Of a stretch of DNA of 64,000 nt, positions 27,101 to 36,061 are shown piece by piece; position 1 is the stretch's first letter, and every line of letters starts with the position of its first letter. A program made the position numbers and the translations under genes. This DNA is from Pseudobdellovibrionaceae bacterium. GTDB lineage: Bacteria; Bdellovibrionota; Bdellovibrionia; Bdellovibrionales; Bdellovibrionaceae. A model generated the notes under the pieces. The model did no database searches. It was given only the letters and a program-made list of their open reading frames with translations, and was not told the origin of the DNA. The stretch spans positions 1 to 64,000 of the forward strand of contig JADJYV010000003.1 in NCBI GenBank assembly GCA_016719575.1. The letters are read 5' to 3'.

Positions 27101-27849
27101 TTTTCTTTGGTCAATTTTGCCCTCAAGACGGTTGCGAAGAAACTTTTCGACTCCTCGCCATGGGAAGCTAACTGACTTCTGGCCTCTGGATTCGCAATTT
27201 TTGGTGGTATGAAGGCAACTCTGACATTGGAGCCATCGCCAAGATTTGCAAAGTTATCAATCATCTTTTGCTTTTCAGTTTGGGTCATGGGTGCTTTTGC
27301 TATTCCTACGCAATCATCGCCACTACAAACTGTGTTGAGCTTGTTTCGTACAGTGCCCTCACTGATTTCTCTCACGGTTTGTCGGCGCTCACTAAAAAGA
27401 GAGGTGACTTCTTTTTCGGCCTTGCGTGCATCCACCAGGCCCCCGGCCAAATTACTTTTTCCGGCTAGTGCGGCCGCCGTGCCATAGAGATTGTGCGCGC
27501 CCATTCCAACGAAATCGACACTGAAGCCGCCATGAACCGCGGTCTCTAAGCTGGCGACTTCTCGTTTGGCGATGCGAAGACTCGGCGTGAACTGATCAAC
27601 AGACTTTGAGTAGTTGAGCATCTTTTGTGCGGTGATTTCGGAAAACTCTTCAAGACCAAAACGAGCTTTCATTTTTGCTGAAACCTCCGAAGCACTTTCA
27701 GATTTTCTTAGAATTTCAAATGCCTCTGTTGTAAGAGTGGCGTTTCCTAGGGGAGTTTCTTCAACTAACTTTGAATTTCCTAAATCCGCGAGCACGGACT
27801 TTCTTAAGCTTTCAGTGTCATTGAGTTTTCGAGTCAGCTCCGCCTTCAC
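27097..27849 (-). CDS. Middle part of a frameshifted exported protein
   Basis: The 250 residues start at a GTG overlapping the stop of the preceding frame. They are helical, with two cysteines (NTVCSGDDCVG) and a region like IVSLF-ARK repeats. Reading the same frame upstream of the GTG gives GFNYNSPAVKAELTR, so the protein seems to continue from the 503-residue frame at 27846-29357 through a one-base loss in a T run near 27870. Together with 26903-27100 this makes one protein of about 815 residues. The family is not recognised. It may be a pseudogene or an error-split gene. Confidence 0.45.
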   Translation of the reverse strand: MKAELTRKLNDTESLRKSVLADLGNSKLVEETPLGNATLTTEAFEILRKSESASEVSAKMKARFGLEEFSEITAQKMLNYSKSVDQFTPSLRIAKREVASLETAVHGGFSVDFVGMGAHNLYGTAAALAGKSNLAGGLVDARKAEKEVTSLFSERRQTVREISEGTVRNKLNTVCSGDDCVGIAKAPMTQTEKQKMIDNFANLGDGSNVRVAFIPPKIANPEARSQLASHGEESKSFFATVLRAKLTKEN

Positions 27850-29357
27850 CGCTGGTGAATTATAATTAAATCCTTTATTTGAAGAGGTTTTTCACGTGAA
27901 AATCTTGATGCCATGCTGGCCTCATCCGCAACCTCTCCGATTCCCATCTTAAACCAAGTCTCTGGCCGCTCACCGTCCATAACCAATTTATTTTTACTTA
28001 CCCAGTTTTCGAATTTGTTTTGTGCGGCAGCGAAGGCCTGGTTTAAATCCTTTTCAAAGCCTGCGGGGAAGTCACCTTCGATTGCATAACGAATTGATTT
28101 GTAGTCTGAATAAGGAGAAAACTTCAAGTTTGGATATTTTGTAGCCAACTTTTCGAACTCATCGGTCGTCAATTGCTTGTGCATATTGGTAATAGAAGTA
28201 ACTAAGTCCTTGTCTTTTAAACTGTCGTTAAGAGTTTTGAGTTTTGAGTTTTCAACTTCGACAAATTTGACCTTGGGAGATCTGGGAGCCGCCGCAGATT
28301 TTATCCAGAGCTGGTTCTGTTCCTCTGTGGAGTATTCAGCATGTAATAGCTGTTTTTTGATGGCGTCTTTGTCTAAGGTGCTGTTGTGGGCAACGGCAGA
28401 GCCAATGACTCTTTGTTGAGAGACAGCGGAACTCTCCGCCCTTCTCGCAGTTTCGGCGATAGGGAGGGCCTCCGGCGAAAGAACATTCGCCGAGGACTTC
28501 TTTGCCTCTCGGTAGGACTTAAAAAGCTTGGCTATTTTTGGTGACTTAGCTACGGCTCCAACGGCAGCTGTTGGATCAAGAATCTGTGATACTCCATAGC
28601 AGATCATCTCTGCTTGCATTTCTACATTGTAACACTCAAATTTTACACCCTGAGCGCGGATCCAATCTTCGGCTGCTTTTATAAGTGCAGATTCATGCAT
28701 TGGATTGATGGGAGGGTCTTTAAGTTGGACCTCTCTCTGTCGTTCCATTTGTTCTGCCTTTTCGGCACGTTCTCTAAGACTCAAGGAAGGTTGATTGAGT
28801 CTTTCGTTTGTCGCCTTAATGGAACGGACCCGCTCTGCGGCAGACTCGAGATAGGTTGCATTAAACTCATTGAGTTTCTCATCTGAAAGACTGGCATAGC
28901 TGGGGTGGTCCTTAATCAACTCTCTTTTACAAGAGATGCTTTTATCGCAGGCCTTAAGGAATTCTACACGGTTGTTGATGGCATTCACCAGATCCATGAC
29001 CAACTCTTTCGTTCCGGACCAGTAGCCGTTAGCGCAGCCTTTGAGTGAAAAATAACTTCTTGCAAGCGAATCACGACAAAATTGTTCCGGTTCGCAGTGC
29101 TTTAGTTTGTTTGCATTTTCTTTATCTGCTTTTTCTAAGAGTTCGCACTGTTGTGTGTGCAATACCATTTTGCAGTTATCCAGCGCAGCATTGAAAGTTG
29201 TGGAGTTGCTAGGTTGACTGCAGTGAGTGAGCTTCATTTTTGCGCACTGATAGTCAATTTGCAGTTGTGTCGGAGTTGGTAAAAAAGAATAGGCAAATCC
29301 AAACGTGGATAGCAGCTTGATGATAAAAAATGTGCAAATAGACGAAGCTCTTAACAC
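27846..29357 (-). CDS. N-terminal part of a large cysteine-rich exported protein
   Basis: From a GTG at 29357 this frame encodes 503 residues with a hydrophobic leader (ICTFFIIKLLSTFGFAYS) and a cysteine-rich N-terminal domain (YQCAKMKLTHCSQPS, DNCKMVLHTQQCELL, HCEPEQFCRD, GCANGYW, ACDKSISCKRE), likely disulfide-bonded outside the cytoplasm. A helical middle part and a domain around LKTLNDSLKDKDLVTSITNM follow. The frame ends abruptly at 27846 and coherent protein continues in another frame. No family was recognised. The layout (cysteine-rich head, long helical linker, C-terminal domain) is like a secreted effector, but this is not shown. Confidence 0.55.
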   Translation of the reverse strand: MLRASSICTFFIIKLLSTFGFAYSFLPTPTQLQIDYQCAKMKLTHCSQPSNSTTFNAALDNCKMVLHTQQCELLEKADKENANKLKHCEPEQFCRDSLARSYFSLKGCANGYWSGTKELVMDLVNAINNRVEFLKACDKSISCKRELIKDHPSYASLSDEKLNEFNATYLESAAERVRSIKATNERLNQPSLSLRERAEKAEQMERQREVQLKDPPINPMHESALIKAAEDWIRAQGVKFECYNVEMQAEMICYGVSQILDPTAAVGAVAKSPKIAKLFKSYREAKKSSANVLSPEALPIAETARRAESSAVSQQRVIGSAVAHNSTLDKDAIKKQLLHAEYSTEEQNQLWIKSAAAPRSPKVKFVEVENSKLKTLNDSLKDKDLVTSITNMHKQLTTDEFEKLATKYPNLKFSPYSDYKSIRYAIEGDFPAGFEKDLNQAFAAAQNKFENWVSKNKLVMDGERPETWFKMGIGEVADEASMASRFSREKPLQIKDLIIIHQR

Positions 29358-29636
29358 CTTGTATTTATCGGTATTATTGAGGATTAAGATTATGCCTCAG
29401 CCTAAGATTGGCGTTAAGTTTGGCAGAAGTGCGACCCTGTATTCTTGAAAGGTCTATATTTTTACTGCTGATCTCAGTATTAGATTTAAAACGAGACAAT
29501 CAAGAAAATTTGACAAGATTTGAAGTTTTTAAATGTTGGGAACCTTAGGTTCGACAAATGGAGGCCCATCGCTTCCACAGGTTGGATTGGGCGCTCACAA
29601 AAACCGCAATAAACCGCCCTTTTTGAGCAAATAAAA

Positions 29637-30766
29637 TCAAGGGTATACGATGTCAGATTTCTTCAAAAAGTTCTCGAGGTATTTATATTTTTTTGCAAAG
29701 AGTGGGGACATCAATTTGGACATGATGTCGTACGAGCCCCCCTGCTGAGTGTCGAGAGAATAAGTTGTACCGAGCTTCTGATTCATCAAGAAGTACGCGA
29801 GACTATCAGCAAAGTCATCCCAAGGTTGGGTTGTGGAATATATGCTGATAAACTCAGTTTTTGCTAGATCGCTGTAAATTTGTGGAACATCCGTCCTGTG
29901 GAGTGGCTTCCCGTTGCACCAGTAAAAGCAAAGTGATGATCTATTGGGAAAATCGTTAGATGGTTTCGTTTTTCTATCTGTCACCCAACTGATTGAACCC
30001 CAGCTACTCTCAGCCATGTCACATTCTGGAAGGCCGTCCTCTTCGTTAATTGGTTCTGTGCAATCTGCTTTCTTATTTATTTCATTGGCGAAATCAAAAA
30101 TGTGTCCAAACTCGTAGGCAACGACAAAGTAAAGAAAGTCATTCGTGCTTGTTTTGACGATGTTTCAATGTGCGGTAAATCGGGAGAGGAGGTATATGAA
30201 TCAGCAACTCCACCAAAAGAAAGCTGTTCTTTCCAGGATGCCCAGGTTGTTAAATTGAGATTTTGATCGAGAACGGATTGGCGGATGCCCATCATAGCCC
30301 CATTCATTGCCCCATTTTGATCTTTGAGTGTGCCAGCATAAGCGGTTCCAAAAAAATGTTTTTCAACAAAAATATGTTTGAGAGAGCAAAACATTTTTTT
30401 GAAGCGCAGGCGGGTAATTGTCGTAGAGTCTTTCAAAGTAAATCGCGTACGATTGGCTGCCAGGTAAACACTCGCGCAACTGGGGGTCTTGCTCCTTTGT
30501 GGTGGGATTAACTAAACAAACGACTTTGGCGATATTGTCACGACAAGAAGAATAACCTCAGATTGGGCGTGAGCTTTGAAGTGCGGTTGTTTTAGCGTTT
30601 CATTGGATACTGGCGGCGATCGCTTTTCAAAAAAATCACGTCCACTCAGGGAGTTGGGAAATCCATTGTACGCCGATTTTTCTAATTCTACATGTGAAGC
30701 GATCGCTGAAATCGAGAAAAAAGTAGTCGCTATAAATTTAAAAAACACCTGAAAAATTGCCTTCAT
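29637..30766 (-). pseudogene. Broken exported metalloprotease-like gene
   Basis: The start is ATG 30766 with a signal peptide (MKAIFQVFFKFIATTFFSIS AIA). The protein then continues only by changing frame at about 30530 (to DNIAKVVCLVNPTTKEQDP), about 30400 (to VEKHFFGTAYAGTLKDQNG) and about 30150 (to NDFLYFVVAYEFGHIFDFAN), ending SDIVYP. The last motif has YEFGH where metalloproteases have HEFGH; one T-to-C change would restore HEXXH. Three frameshifts plus this change argue for decay, although indel errors are also common in this window. Residues after the motif contain cysteines (DCTEPINEEDGLPEC). Confidence 0.5.
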
Positions 30767-30853
30767 TGTTTTCCCACCCCTTTGCCGTCCAGTAGGCCAA
30801 GCAGAAAGAATGCCTCGATTTAGCGGAACTGGCAAGAGTGCGGCGGGTTAATA

Positions 30854-31408
30854 CTAACGGAGCTCTTCAGAAAAGAAACAAGATTTAGTATGCGTGCCTT
30901 TTGGTATAAAACCATTCACACATAGAGGGAGCAAATCTGGGTGAGCATAAGTACAATCAAAATCAACCTTAAGTTTTGATTGTAAAATGAACATGTTGCC
31001 ACTTTGTTTTAATGTATCTAAATCAGGCGAGTTCTGATTATCGATCGCAAGGGGATAACCAGGAGCGATCGGGGAAAGGCTCCACCACCACCCAAACAAT
31101 GTGCTAAATATCGTCCCTTTTGTATACGGATCATTCCCACTAAGTCTATAAACAGTGCCAATTCTTTTCTCGAAGACTCCCTTGCCTGTACCCAAAATAA
31201 TTCCGGCGATATACCCTTCGTGGGGATTTACTTTTGTTGTTGTTGTGTAACAAACCCCTTTGAATGCTCTATCTGCGATTTGGTCAACACTGGTATTGTA
31301 TGCGGCTTGATAAGACAGATTAACTTCATCAAAGTTCTTTGGGGCGGGGTTTGCAAAACTTTGAAAAGAAAGAAATATCGCAAAAAACAATACAGCATAA
31401 TTAAACAT
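30854..31408 (-). CDS. Hypothetical secreted protein
   Basis: This 184-residue protein starts at ATG 31408 after GAGAGGT. It has a signal peptide (MFNYAVLFFAIFLSFQSFA). The body is beta-rich with aromatic segments (FKGVCYTTTTKVNPHEGY, TIFSTLFGWWWSLSPIAPG) and four cysteines near the ends (DFDCTYAH, PLCVNGF, KSCFFSE). No family is recognised. It lies directly upstream of, and on the same strand as, the broken metalloprotease-like gene, 87 bp apart, so the two may once have formed an operon. Confidence 0.6.
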   Translation of the reverse strand: MFNYAVLFFAIFLSFQSFANPAPKNFDEVNLSYQAAYNTSVDQIADRAFKGVCYTTTTKVNPHEGYIAGIILGTGKGVFEKRIGTVYRLSGNDPYTKGTIFSTLFGWWWSLSPIAPGYPLAIDNQNSPDLDTLKQSGNMFILQSKLKVDFDCTYAHPDLLPLCVNGFIPKGTHTKSCFFSEELR

Positions 31409-31554
31409 TGTTACCTCTCAATTTGATTCGCACTTGGTAACCTTTCGTTTTAGAGATGCCAAGATAATTTTGATGATGTCAATAAAAGGAATGAAATGCG
31501 GATCCTTGGGAGTCATCCCAATACGGGCTCTAGTGTTGGCATTTTAATTCGTAA

Positions 31555-31896
31555 TGGTGGCCCCGGGAGAATCGAACTCCCACGCCCTTGCAGGCTGGAT
31601 TTTCTTACCACTCTGGTTTTCACCAGCCCTTGAAATCAAGGGTTTGTGGTCTGGACTATGCCTTAACCGTGAATCTTTCGATTTTTAGGTCCCGCTCGTC
31701 TAGTCTCTACACCTTCCGAAGAGATTTCTCTCTAAGGCTTGGCTCGGCATTAGCAACCTGATTAAATCAGGGAAGCCTTCACCGAATTTGGGCGGTTCTG
31801 CTCCGAGGGTTTCCCCAAGGGCACTCAAGTTATGCTGACTTTTTTATGAGGTCAGCGGTCTGAGTCCAGCGCGTCTACCAATTCCACCACAGGGCC
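31555..31896 (-). tRNA. tRNA-Leu (anticodon CAA) interrupted by a group I intron
   Basis: On the minus strand the 5' exon (31896-31862) reads GGCCCTG, then the Leu-type D arm (GTGGAATTGGTAGACGC), then CTGGACTC. The 3' exon (31603-31555) reads AAAATCCAG, a long variable arm (GCC/GGC), the T arm (GGGAG TTCGATT CTCCC) and an encoded CCA. Joined, the anticodon arm is CTGGA-CTCAAAA-TCCAG with anticodon CAA, as in many bacterial tRNA-Leu genes. The acceptor 3' strand is one base short (GGGGCC against GGCCCTG), so a C may be missing. Confidence 0.85.
31604..31861 (-). ncRNA. Group I intron (IC3-like) in the tRNA-Leu anticodon loop
   Basis: The 258-bp insert carries the conserved core elements of group I introns, minus strand. 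P-like is CCAAATTCGGTGAAGGC (31791 downward), Q-like AATGCCGAGCCAAGCC (31751-31736), R-like GGAAGGTGTAGAGACTA (31717-31701) and S-like AAGGCATAGTCC (31664-31653). GACTA and TAGTC can pair as P7. An early hairpin GCTGAC/GTCAGC fits P2. The last intron base is G, as expected. There is no open frame for a homing endonuclease. The closest known relatives are the self-splicing introns of cyanobacterial tRNA-Leu(UAA). The splice sites are inferred. Confidence 0.85.
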
Positions 31897-32273
31897 GTAT
31901 TTGGTAATGAAGTTACTATTTCTAGTGAAAGAGGCCTTCGAGTTCAAGCTGTTTTTCGATTTTTTTGAGGTGAAGACCTTGGAGGTCGAAGAGTGGAGCC
32001 CATCGATTCGAAAAGATAGGTGAGCCCGGTCTCGTGGCCAGTCAAAATCGAGACCTCGCTGCAGCGCGCCCGATAAATTTTTTCTGATATTGGAAGCATC
32101 AGAAAATCGGGGGGCTGAGGCTTTCAAGCGACCAAACTTTTGACAACCCTGTCTTGTTTACAGAGGCTATTTAATATTCCTTTGAGAGCCTTTATCCTAC
32201 GCCTGATTGGCGAGTTCCATCGTAAAGCGGGCAATCAAGCTCCAGTAGAAATGGACTGGTCTGAGGGTTTCCA
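31897..32273. other. 377-bp gap between tRNA-Leu and the next gene
   Basis: Apart from the tRNA promoter described separately, I see no credible gene here. One minus-strand open frame runs into the tRNA and is spurious. The right-hand end must hold the promoter of the plus-strand HEXXH-protein gene. Confidence 0.5.
31919..31947 (-). promoter_or_regulatory. Sigma70-type promoter for tRNA-Leu
   Basis: On the minus strand TTGAAC (31942-31947) and TAGAAA (31919-31924) are 17 bp apart and lie about 22 bp upstream of the tRNA 5' end. Confidence 0.5.
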
Positions 32274-33323
32274 ATGCTAAAGCTTTTGCCTCTATTGCTG
32301 ATTTCGTCTGTAAGCTTTGCCGGCAGTGCTTCGATACTTAAAATGGCAGATGATATCCCAAAGGATCAACAGACTTTGATTCAGTCTGATTTAAATCGAC
32401 TCGCAGGCATGTCTTTCGTGGTTAGCGATGAAAAATTTAGCAAAGTTTTAGATTTTAATGGTCCAGTGAGAAGCGACACCATGCTTGGTTGGTTATCAGA
32501 GCGAATTAAATATGTGGTGAGAAGTGATTTTGCAGTGGCGAAAGCGGCCTATATTGAAAATGAAAGATATGAATATCAAAACCCTCGAATTTTGCCGACC
32601 CTTCCGGACAATGTAAAGCCTGTCGACGAAGCTTCTGTAGCTGATGATAAGAAAGTTATGACAGTAATGACCAATATTGGAGGAGTTCTTTATATTGCCG
32701 GCAAACAAATGGGGAGTCTACTTGGCTTGAATATTCCTGGTATAGGCAAAGTTCCGTCGACGTCGCCACGCGTAGGCATCCTGCAAATAGGGCCAGGACT
32801 TTTCGCCGCTCGTCGAGGAGATAAGGTGGGGGATCCGCAAAGTATTGATGCTAGTCTGAATCGCTTAGGAACCTTGTTCCACGAAGCTCGTCACAGTGAC
32901 GGCAATGGCGCTAATGTTGGAATGCTTCACATAGCCTGTCCCGCTGGACATGCCTATGCAGGTTATGCAGCCTGTGACTTTAGTTTGAATGGCTCCTATT
33001 CTGTGGGGGGGCACGCTATTAAGGTTCTCGGCGAAAGTTGTACCTCCTGTACAGTTTCTCAGAAGGAAGCTTTGCGTTTGAGGTATTTGGATTCTTTTAG
33101 TCGTGTGATTTCTGAGATTCCAGACAAGAATGCGAGTTCCCAAGAAAAGTACCTGAAAGTAATGGCTGATTCTTGTGAGATATTTAGACGAAACAAAGTA
33201 GAGATTCCAAAAGAAATTGACTGTAAAAAAATCGATGCGCAGATTGCAGGGGCAAAACATCAAACTATCAAAGCTCAATACTTGGATAGCAAACCGGAGG
33301 GCTTCGTTGAAAAACGCCGCTAA
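32274..33323 (+). CDS. Secreted HEXXH-motif metallopeptidase-like protein
   Basis: This 349-residue protein has a signal peptide (MLKLLPLLLISSVSFAGS). The zinc-site motif LFHEARHSDG at residues 201-210 fits HEXXH followed by Asp. Further on there are several cysteines (IACPAGHAYAGYAACDF, GESCTSCTV), probably disulfide-linked. The context of the motif does not match a named peptidase family I recognise, so the substrate is unknown. A TTG-started membrane-protein gene overlaps its end by 17 bp, indicating an operon. Confidence 0.65.
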   Translation: MLKLLPLLLISSVSFAGSASILKMADDIPKDQQTLIQSDLNRLAGMSFVVSDEKFSKVLDFNGPVRSDTMLGWLSERIKYVVRSDFAVAKAAYIENERYEYQNPRILPTLPDNVKPVDEASVADDKKVMTVMTNIGGVLYIAGKQMGSLLGLNIPGIGKVPSTSPRVGILQIGPGLFAARRGDKVGDPQSIDASLNRLGTLFHEARHSDGNGANVGMLHIACPAGHAYAGYAACDFSLNGSYSVGGHAIKVLGESCTSCTVSQKEALRLRYLDSFSRVISEIPDKNASSQEKYLKVMADSCEIFRRNKVEIPKEIDCKKIDAQIAGAKHQTIKAQYLDSKPEGFVEKRR

Positions 33324-33930
33324 GCCTTCAGTTTTTAGTTATATCGTCATCTTCTCATTAGTGATGGTGGTGGCTGTTATTTTTCGGGCCCAGCGCAAAG
33401 CTGCACCCGAAAACGAGAGGGTCGAACGAGTGGGGATTGAGCGGCTAGAGAAAGTTGATCAAACTGAGGTTCTTAAGGGCGAAGTCCCTGTAGCCAAGAA
33501 GGATAGAAGCAAAGTGATGACGGCGGAGCACAGGGGAGCAAAAGAATCACCAGTGGTGATGGTGTCCTTGGCGGATTTCACTGAGTTGACACAAAAAACT
33601 CAATCGCAACTACCGACACTCAAAAATTTGCGTGGTTTGAGTGCTTCCGAAGTCCATGGAGTGCCTGAGATTATTCAGCAGGCAGGCCATAAATTGGGAG
33701 TGATTGCACAAGCATTGCATGACAATCCTCAATTGGCTTCGGAGGCGGCAGCTTTCTATAAAAATTGTTTTCATCGTAAAGATATTCCCGTGCAGGTGCG
33801 CGGTTTGTGCCTTGCCAATCATCGAAATTTACGCATATCCCATGGTGATCGTGTTGATTGGACCGAGCAAGAGCTTGAGGCCCCCAGAGAAGTCTTAAGC
33901 TTGGCATCGATGATTCCACTATCCTATTAG
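33307..33930 (+). CDS. Single-pass membrane protein of unknown function
   Basis: The TTG at 33307 is preceded by GGAGG (33296-33300) at good spacing, so it is the likely start; earlier in-frame codons lie inside the preceding gene. The 207 residues begin with one transmembrane helix (FSYIVIFSLVMVVAVIF). A charged linker leads to a helical C-terminal domain with conserved-looking segments (GVIAQALHDNPQLASEAAAF, YKNCFHRKDIPVQVRGLCLA). The domain is probably periplasmic. It overlaps the HEXXH gene, so the two may work together. No family is known to me. Confidence 0.6.
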   Translation: MKNAAKPSVFSYIVIFSLVMVVAVIFRAQRKAAPENERVERVGIERLEKVDQTEVLKGEVPVAKKDRSKVMTAEHRGAKESPVVMVSLADFTELTQKTQSQLPTLKNLRGLSASEVHGVPEIIQQAGHKLGVIAQALHDNPQLASEAAAFYKNCFHRKDIPVQVRGLCLANHRNLRISHGDRVDWTEQELEAPREVLSLASMIPLSY

Positions 33931-34064
33931 GTTTCGTCGAATGGGGGGAGAATCTTTTTCACTCCTGGTTTTTTCAGAACGGTCTTGTCTATCTTAAAGC
34001 TTGAAAATTTTGATTTGTTCGACCATAAGAATTCTTTTCGGCTTAAATTAGCGAGAGAGGTCAT

Positions 34065-35333
34065 ATGCAAAAAATGGAACTCCTTATGCCTGCGGGTTCA
34101 CCACGTAAGCTGGAGCTGGCACTTTCCTATGGTGCAGATGCAGTTTATTTTGGACCTCCGCTTTTCAGTCTAAGAGCTCGTCAGAATGATTTTACTTTAG
34201 AAGAAATGCAAAAGTCGATCGCCTTTATTAAGGACCGAGGTGCAAAGGGGTATATGACCCTAAATATTTTTGCTCGAAATCGAAAGTTAAAAAGTTTCCG
34301 CGAAGCAATTCCAATGTATCGCGATTTGGGAGTCGATGCTTTAATTGTAGCTGATCCTGGTCTCGCTATGGTCATTCGAGAAATTTGGCCTGAAGCAGAA
34401 ATTCATTTGTCGGTTCAAGCCAATTGTATGAATTATGAAGCGGTTAAGTTTTGGCATAAAAGTCTTGGAGTCAGTCGTGTCATTCTTTCTCGGGAATTGT
34501 CGATAGAAGAAATCACTGAAACAAAGCAACGCGTGCCAGAAATGGAACTCGAGGCGTTTGTGCATGGTTCGATTTGCATTGCCTATTCTGGGCGCTGTTT
34601 GATGTCGTCATATATGAGCCATCGCGATGCCAATCAAGGTGTCTGCGATAATTCTTGCCGCGAAAAATTTAAGGTACACGATCACTCTCTTTATATTGAG
34701 GATTTGCGCGATGAAGGTTCAATATACTCAATGGAAGAGGATGAGCACGGGACTTACATCATGAATGCAAAAGATCTTTGTATGATTGAGCACCTCGATA
34801 AACTAAGAAAAGCAGGAGTGTGTTCCTTAAAAGTCGAAGGCCGCACCAAATCCGAAAGTTATGCCAGCATTGTTGCCCGAGCTTATCGTGGAGCCATAGA
34901 CGATCTTTTTGCGGGAAAAGATTTTAATCCATCGTGGCTAAAGGAGATCGAAAAGTTAGGGCACCGTGGATTTCATACTGGATTTATGATTCAAGACCCT
35001 GCGGATCAGGGGCAAAATTATAAGTCAAGTTTTAGCCATAATCCTGATTACAAGTTTGCAGCTTTAGTTAATCAACCCCTGTCCAGCGGCTGGGTCGAGG
35101 TTGAGGTGAAGAATAAATTAGAACTTGGTCAGACACTTGAAATTATTGAGCCATCTGGACAGACAAAGTGCGCGAGGTTGGTAGGCATTAGAGGCCAAAA
35201 GGGTGAAACTCGAGAGAATCTGCATTCCGGAATGGGCACTTGGAATTTAAACTTAGAGGGAGTAACGGGCACTGAAAATCAAATTCACGTAATGAAGAAC
35301 TCCTGGATTGGTTATGGAGTAGATCCTGCCTAA
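34065..35333 (+). CDS. trhP: Peptidase U32 family tRNA uridine-34 hydroxylase TrhP (YegQ-like)
   Basis: The 422 residues align throughout with E. coli YegQ (TrhP). Matches are MELLMPAGSPRKLELALSYG, GADAVYFG, IHLSVQANCMNYEAVKFW, VILSRELSIEEI and VHGSICIAYSGRCLMSSYM, then NQGVCDNSCR with the iron-sulfur ligand cysteines. The C-terminal part (LCMIEHLDKLRKAGVCSLKV, EGRT) is typical U32. TrhP uses prephenate to hydroxylate uridine 34 in tRNAs, a step toward cmo5U-type modifications. E. coli YegQ is about 453 residues. Paralogous U32 proteins modify rRNA (RlhA), but the whole-length similarity supports TrhP. It appears to be a single-gene unit. Confidence 0.85.
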   Translation: MQKMELLMPAGSPRKLELALSYGADAVYFGPPLFSLRARQNDFTLEEMQKSIAFIKDRGAKGYMTLNIFARNRKLKSFREAIPMYRDLGVDALIVADPGLAMVIREIWPEAEIHLSVQANCMNYEAVKFWHKSLGVSRVILSRELSIEEITETKQRVPEMELEAFVHGSICIAYSGRCLMSSYMSHRDANQGVCDNSCREKFKVHDHSLYIEDLRDEGSIYSMEEDEHGTYIMNAKDLCMIEHLDKLRKAGVCSLKVEGRTKSESYASIVARAYRGAIDDLFAGKDFNPSWLKEIEKLGHRGFHTGFMIQDPADQGQNYKSSFSHNPDYKFAALVNQPLSSGWVEVEVKNKLELGQTLEIIEPSGQTKCARLVGIRGQKGETRENLHSGMGTWNLNLEGVTGTENQIHVMKNSWIGYGVDPA

Positions 35334-35380
35334 AGCGATTTTGGAGAGCTTGATGATATAGTTAAGTGGTCATAGCTTAT

Positions 35381-35403
35381 GCCATGACCAAGGCGGTCAT
35401 GGC
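35381..35403. repeat. 9-bp perfect inverted repeat
   Basis: GCCATGACC (35381-35389) and GGTCATGGC (35395-35403) flank a 5-bp loop between two convergent genes. It could be a terminator stem, but no T run follows on either strand. Confidence 0.5.
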
Positions 35404-35464
35404 AGGTATGGCTGACTTATCTATTTCGAATTGAAATCAATAAATTTAAAAATTCAATTCTGAG

Positions 35465-35770
35465 CTACTCCTTGGCGCCTAACCAATAGTAGTCCGTAAG
35501 CATACGAATCATTTGCTCAGTCTGGAAAATGTCTTGTGCTCCTTGGTGATCGAGTTCGCGCTGTTTGATTTTCTTCATAAGGTCTTCATGAAGTTGGTTA
35601 GCGGCTTTGAAGCACGAATCACCGGCTAAGGTAGTGTTCTCTACGCGTGTTTTGCTAAGACAATGGGCAGGAATTGAGATATTAAGTACCTTTGTTTCCG
35701 ATGCTTGCGTTTGCGCGGCAAAGGATAGTGACGCAAAAGTAACTAAACACATAAAAACAAATTTATTCAT
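35465..35770 (-). CDS. Small secreted protein
   Basis: ATG 35770 follows AAGGGAG at good spacing and begins a signal peptide (MNKFVFMCLVTFASLSFA), so it is preferred over the upstream in-frame ATG at 35800. The mature part is about 80 residues and mostly helical, with two cysteines (IPAHCLSKT, GDSCFKAA) and ending TDYYWLGAKE. No family is recognised. It lies between TrhP and the second fibre gene, transcribed away from the fibre. Confidence 0.6.
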   Translation of the reverse strand: MNKFVFMCLVTFASLSFAAQTQASETKVLNISIPAHCLSKTRVENTTLAGDSCFKAANQLHEDLMKKIKQRELDHQGAQDIFQTEQMIRMLTDYYWLGAKE

Positions 35771-36061
35771 AAAAATCTCCCTTAAGTGATATCGTTCCAA
35801 ATGTAGTTTGAGAAATAGAGTTTCTACATTTTTAAAAAATCGTTATTAAATTTACGAATGCTGCAGGATTTGTTCCAATTCAGTTGTTATCAAATGCAAG
35901 ATAGAGAAAAAAGCGCGTCTAAGTTATTCAACAAGTGCCGTACGGTGTTCCTGTCAAATAGTTCAACAGTTAGAGATGCGCCGCTGAAGAACAGTACGAA
36001 CGTATTGAAGTGTTTCATAACGAGACTTTAGAATTTCCCGTTTTCTGACGATAAGCAATGC

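Noticed and set aside
31604..31861. Reading the tRNA-Leu insert as a transposon or integrase attachment scar
   Set aside because: Conserved group I core elements are present and the insertion point is inside the anticodon loop, not at the 3' end used by integrases.
31852..32127. A 91-residue minus-strand open frame upstream of and overlapping tRNA-Leu
   Set aside because: Its end runs into the tRNA gene and its residues show no domain or signal; the tRNA explains the sequence.
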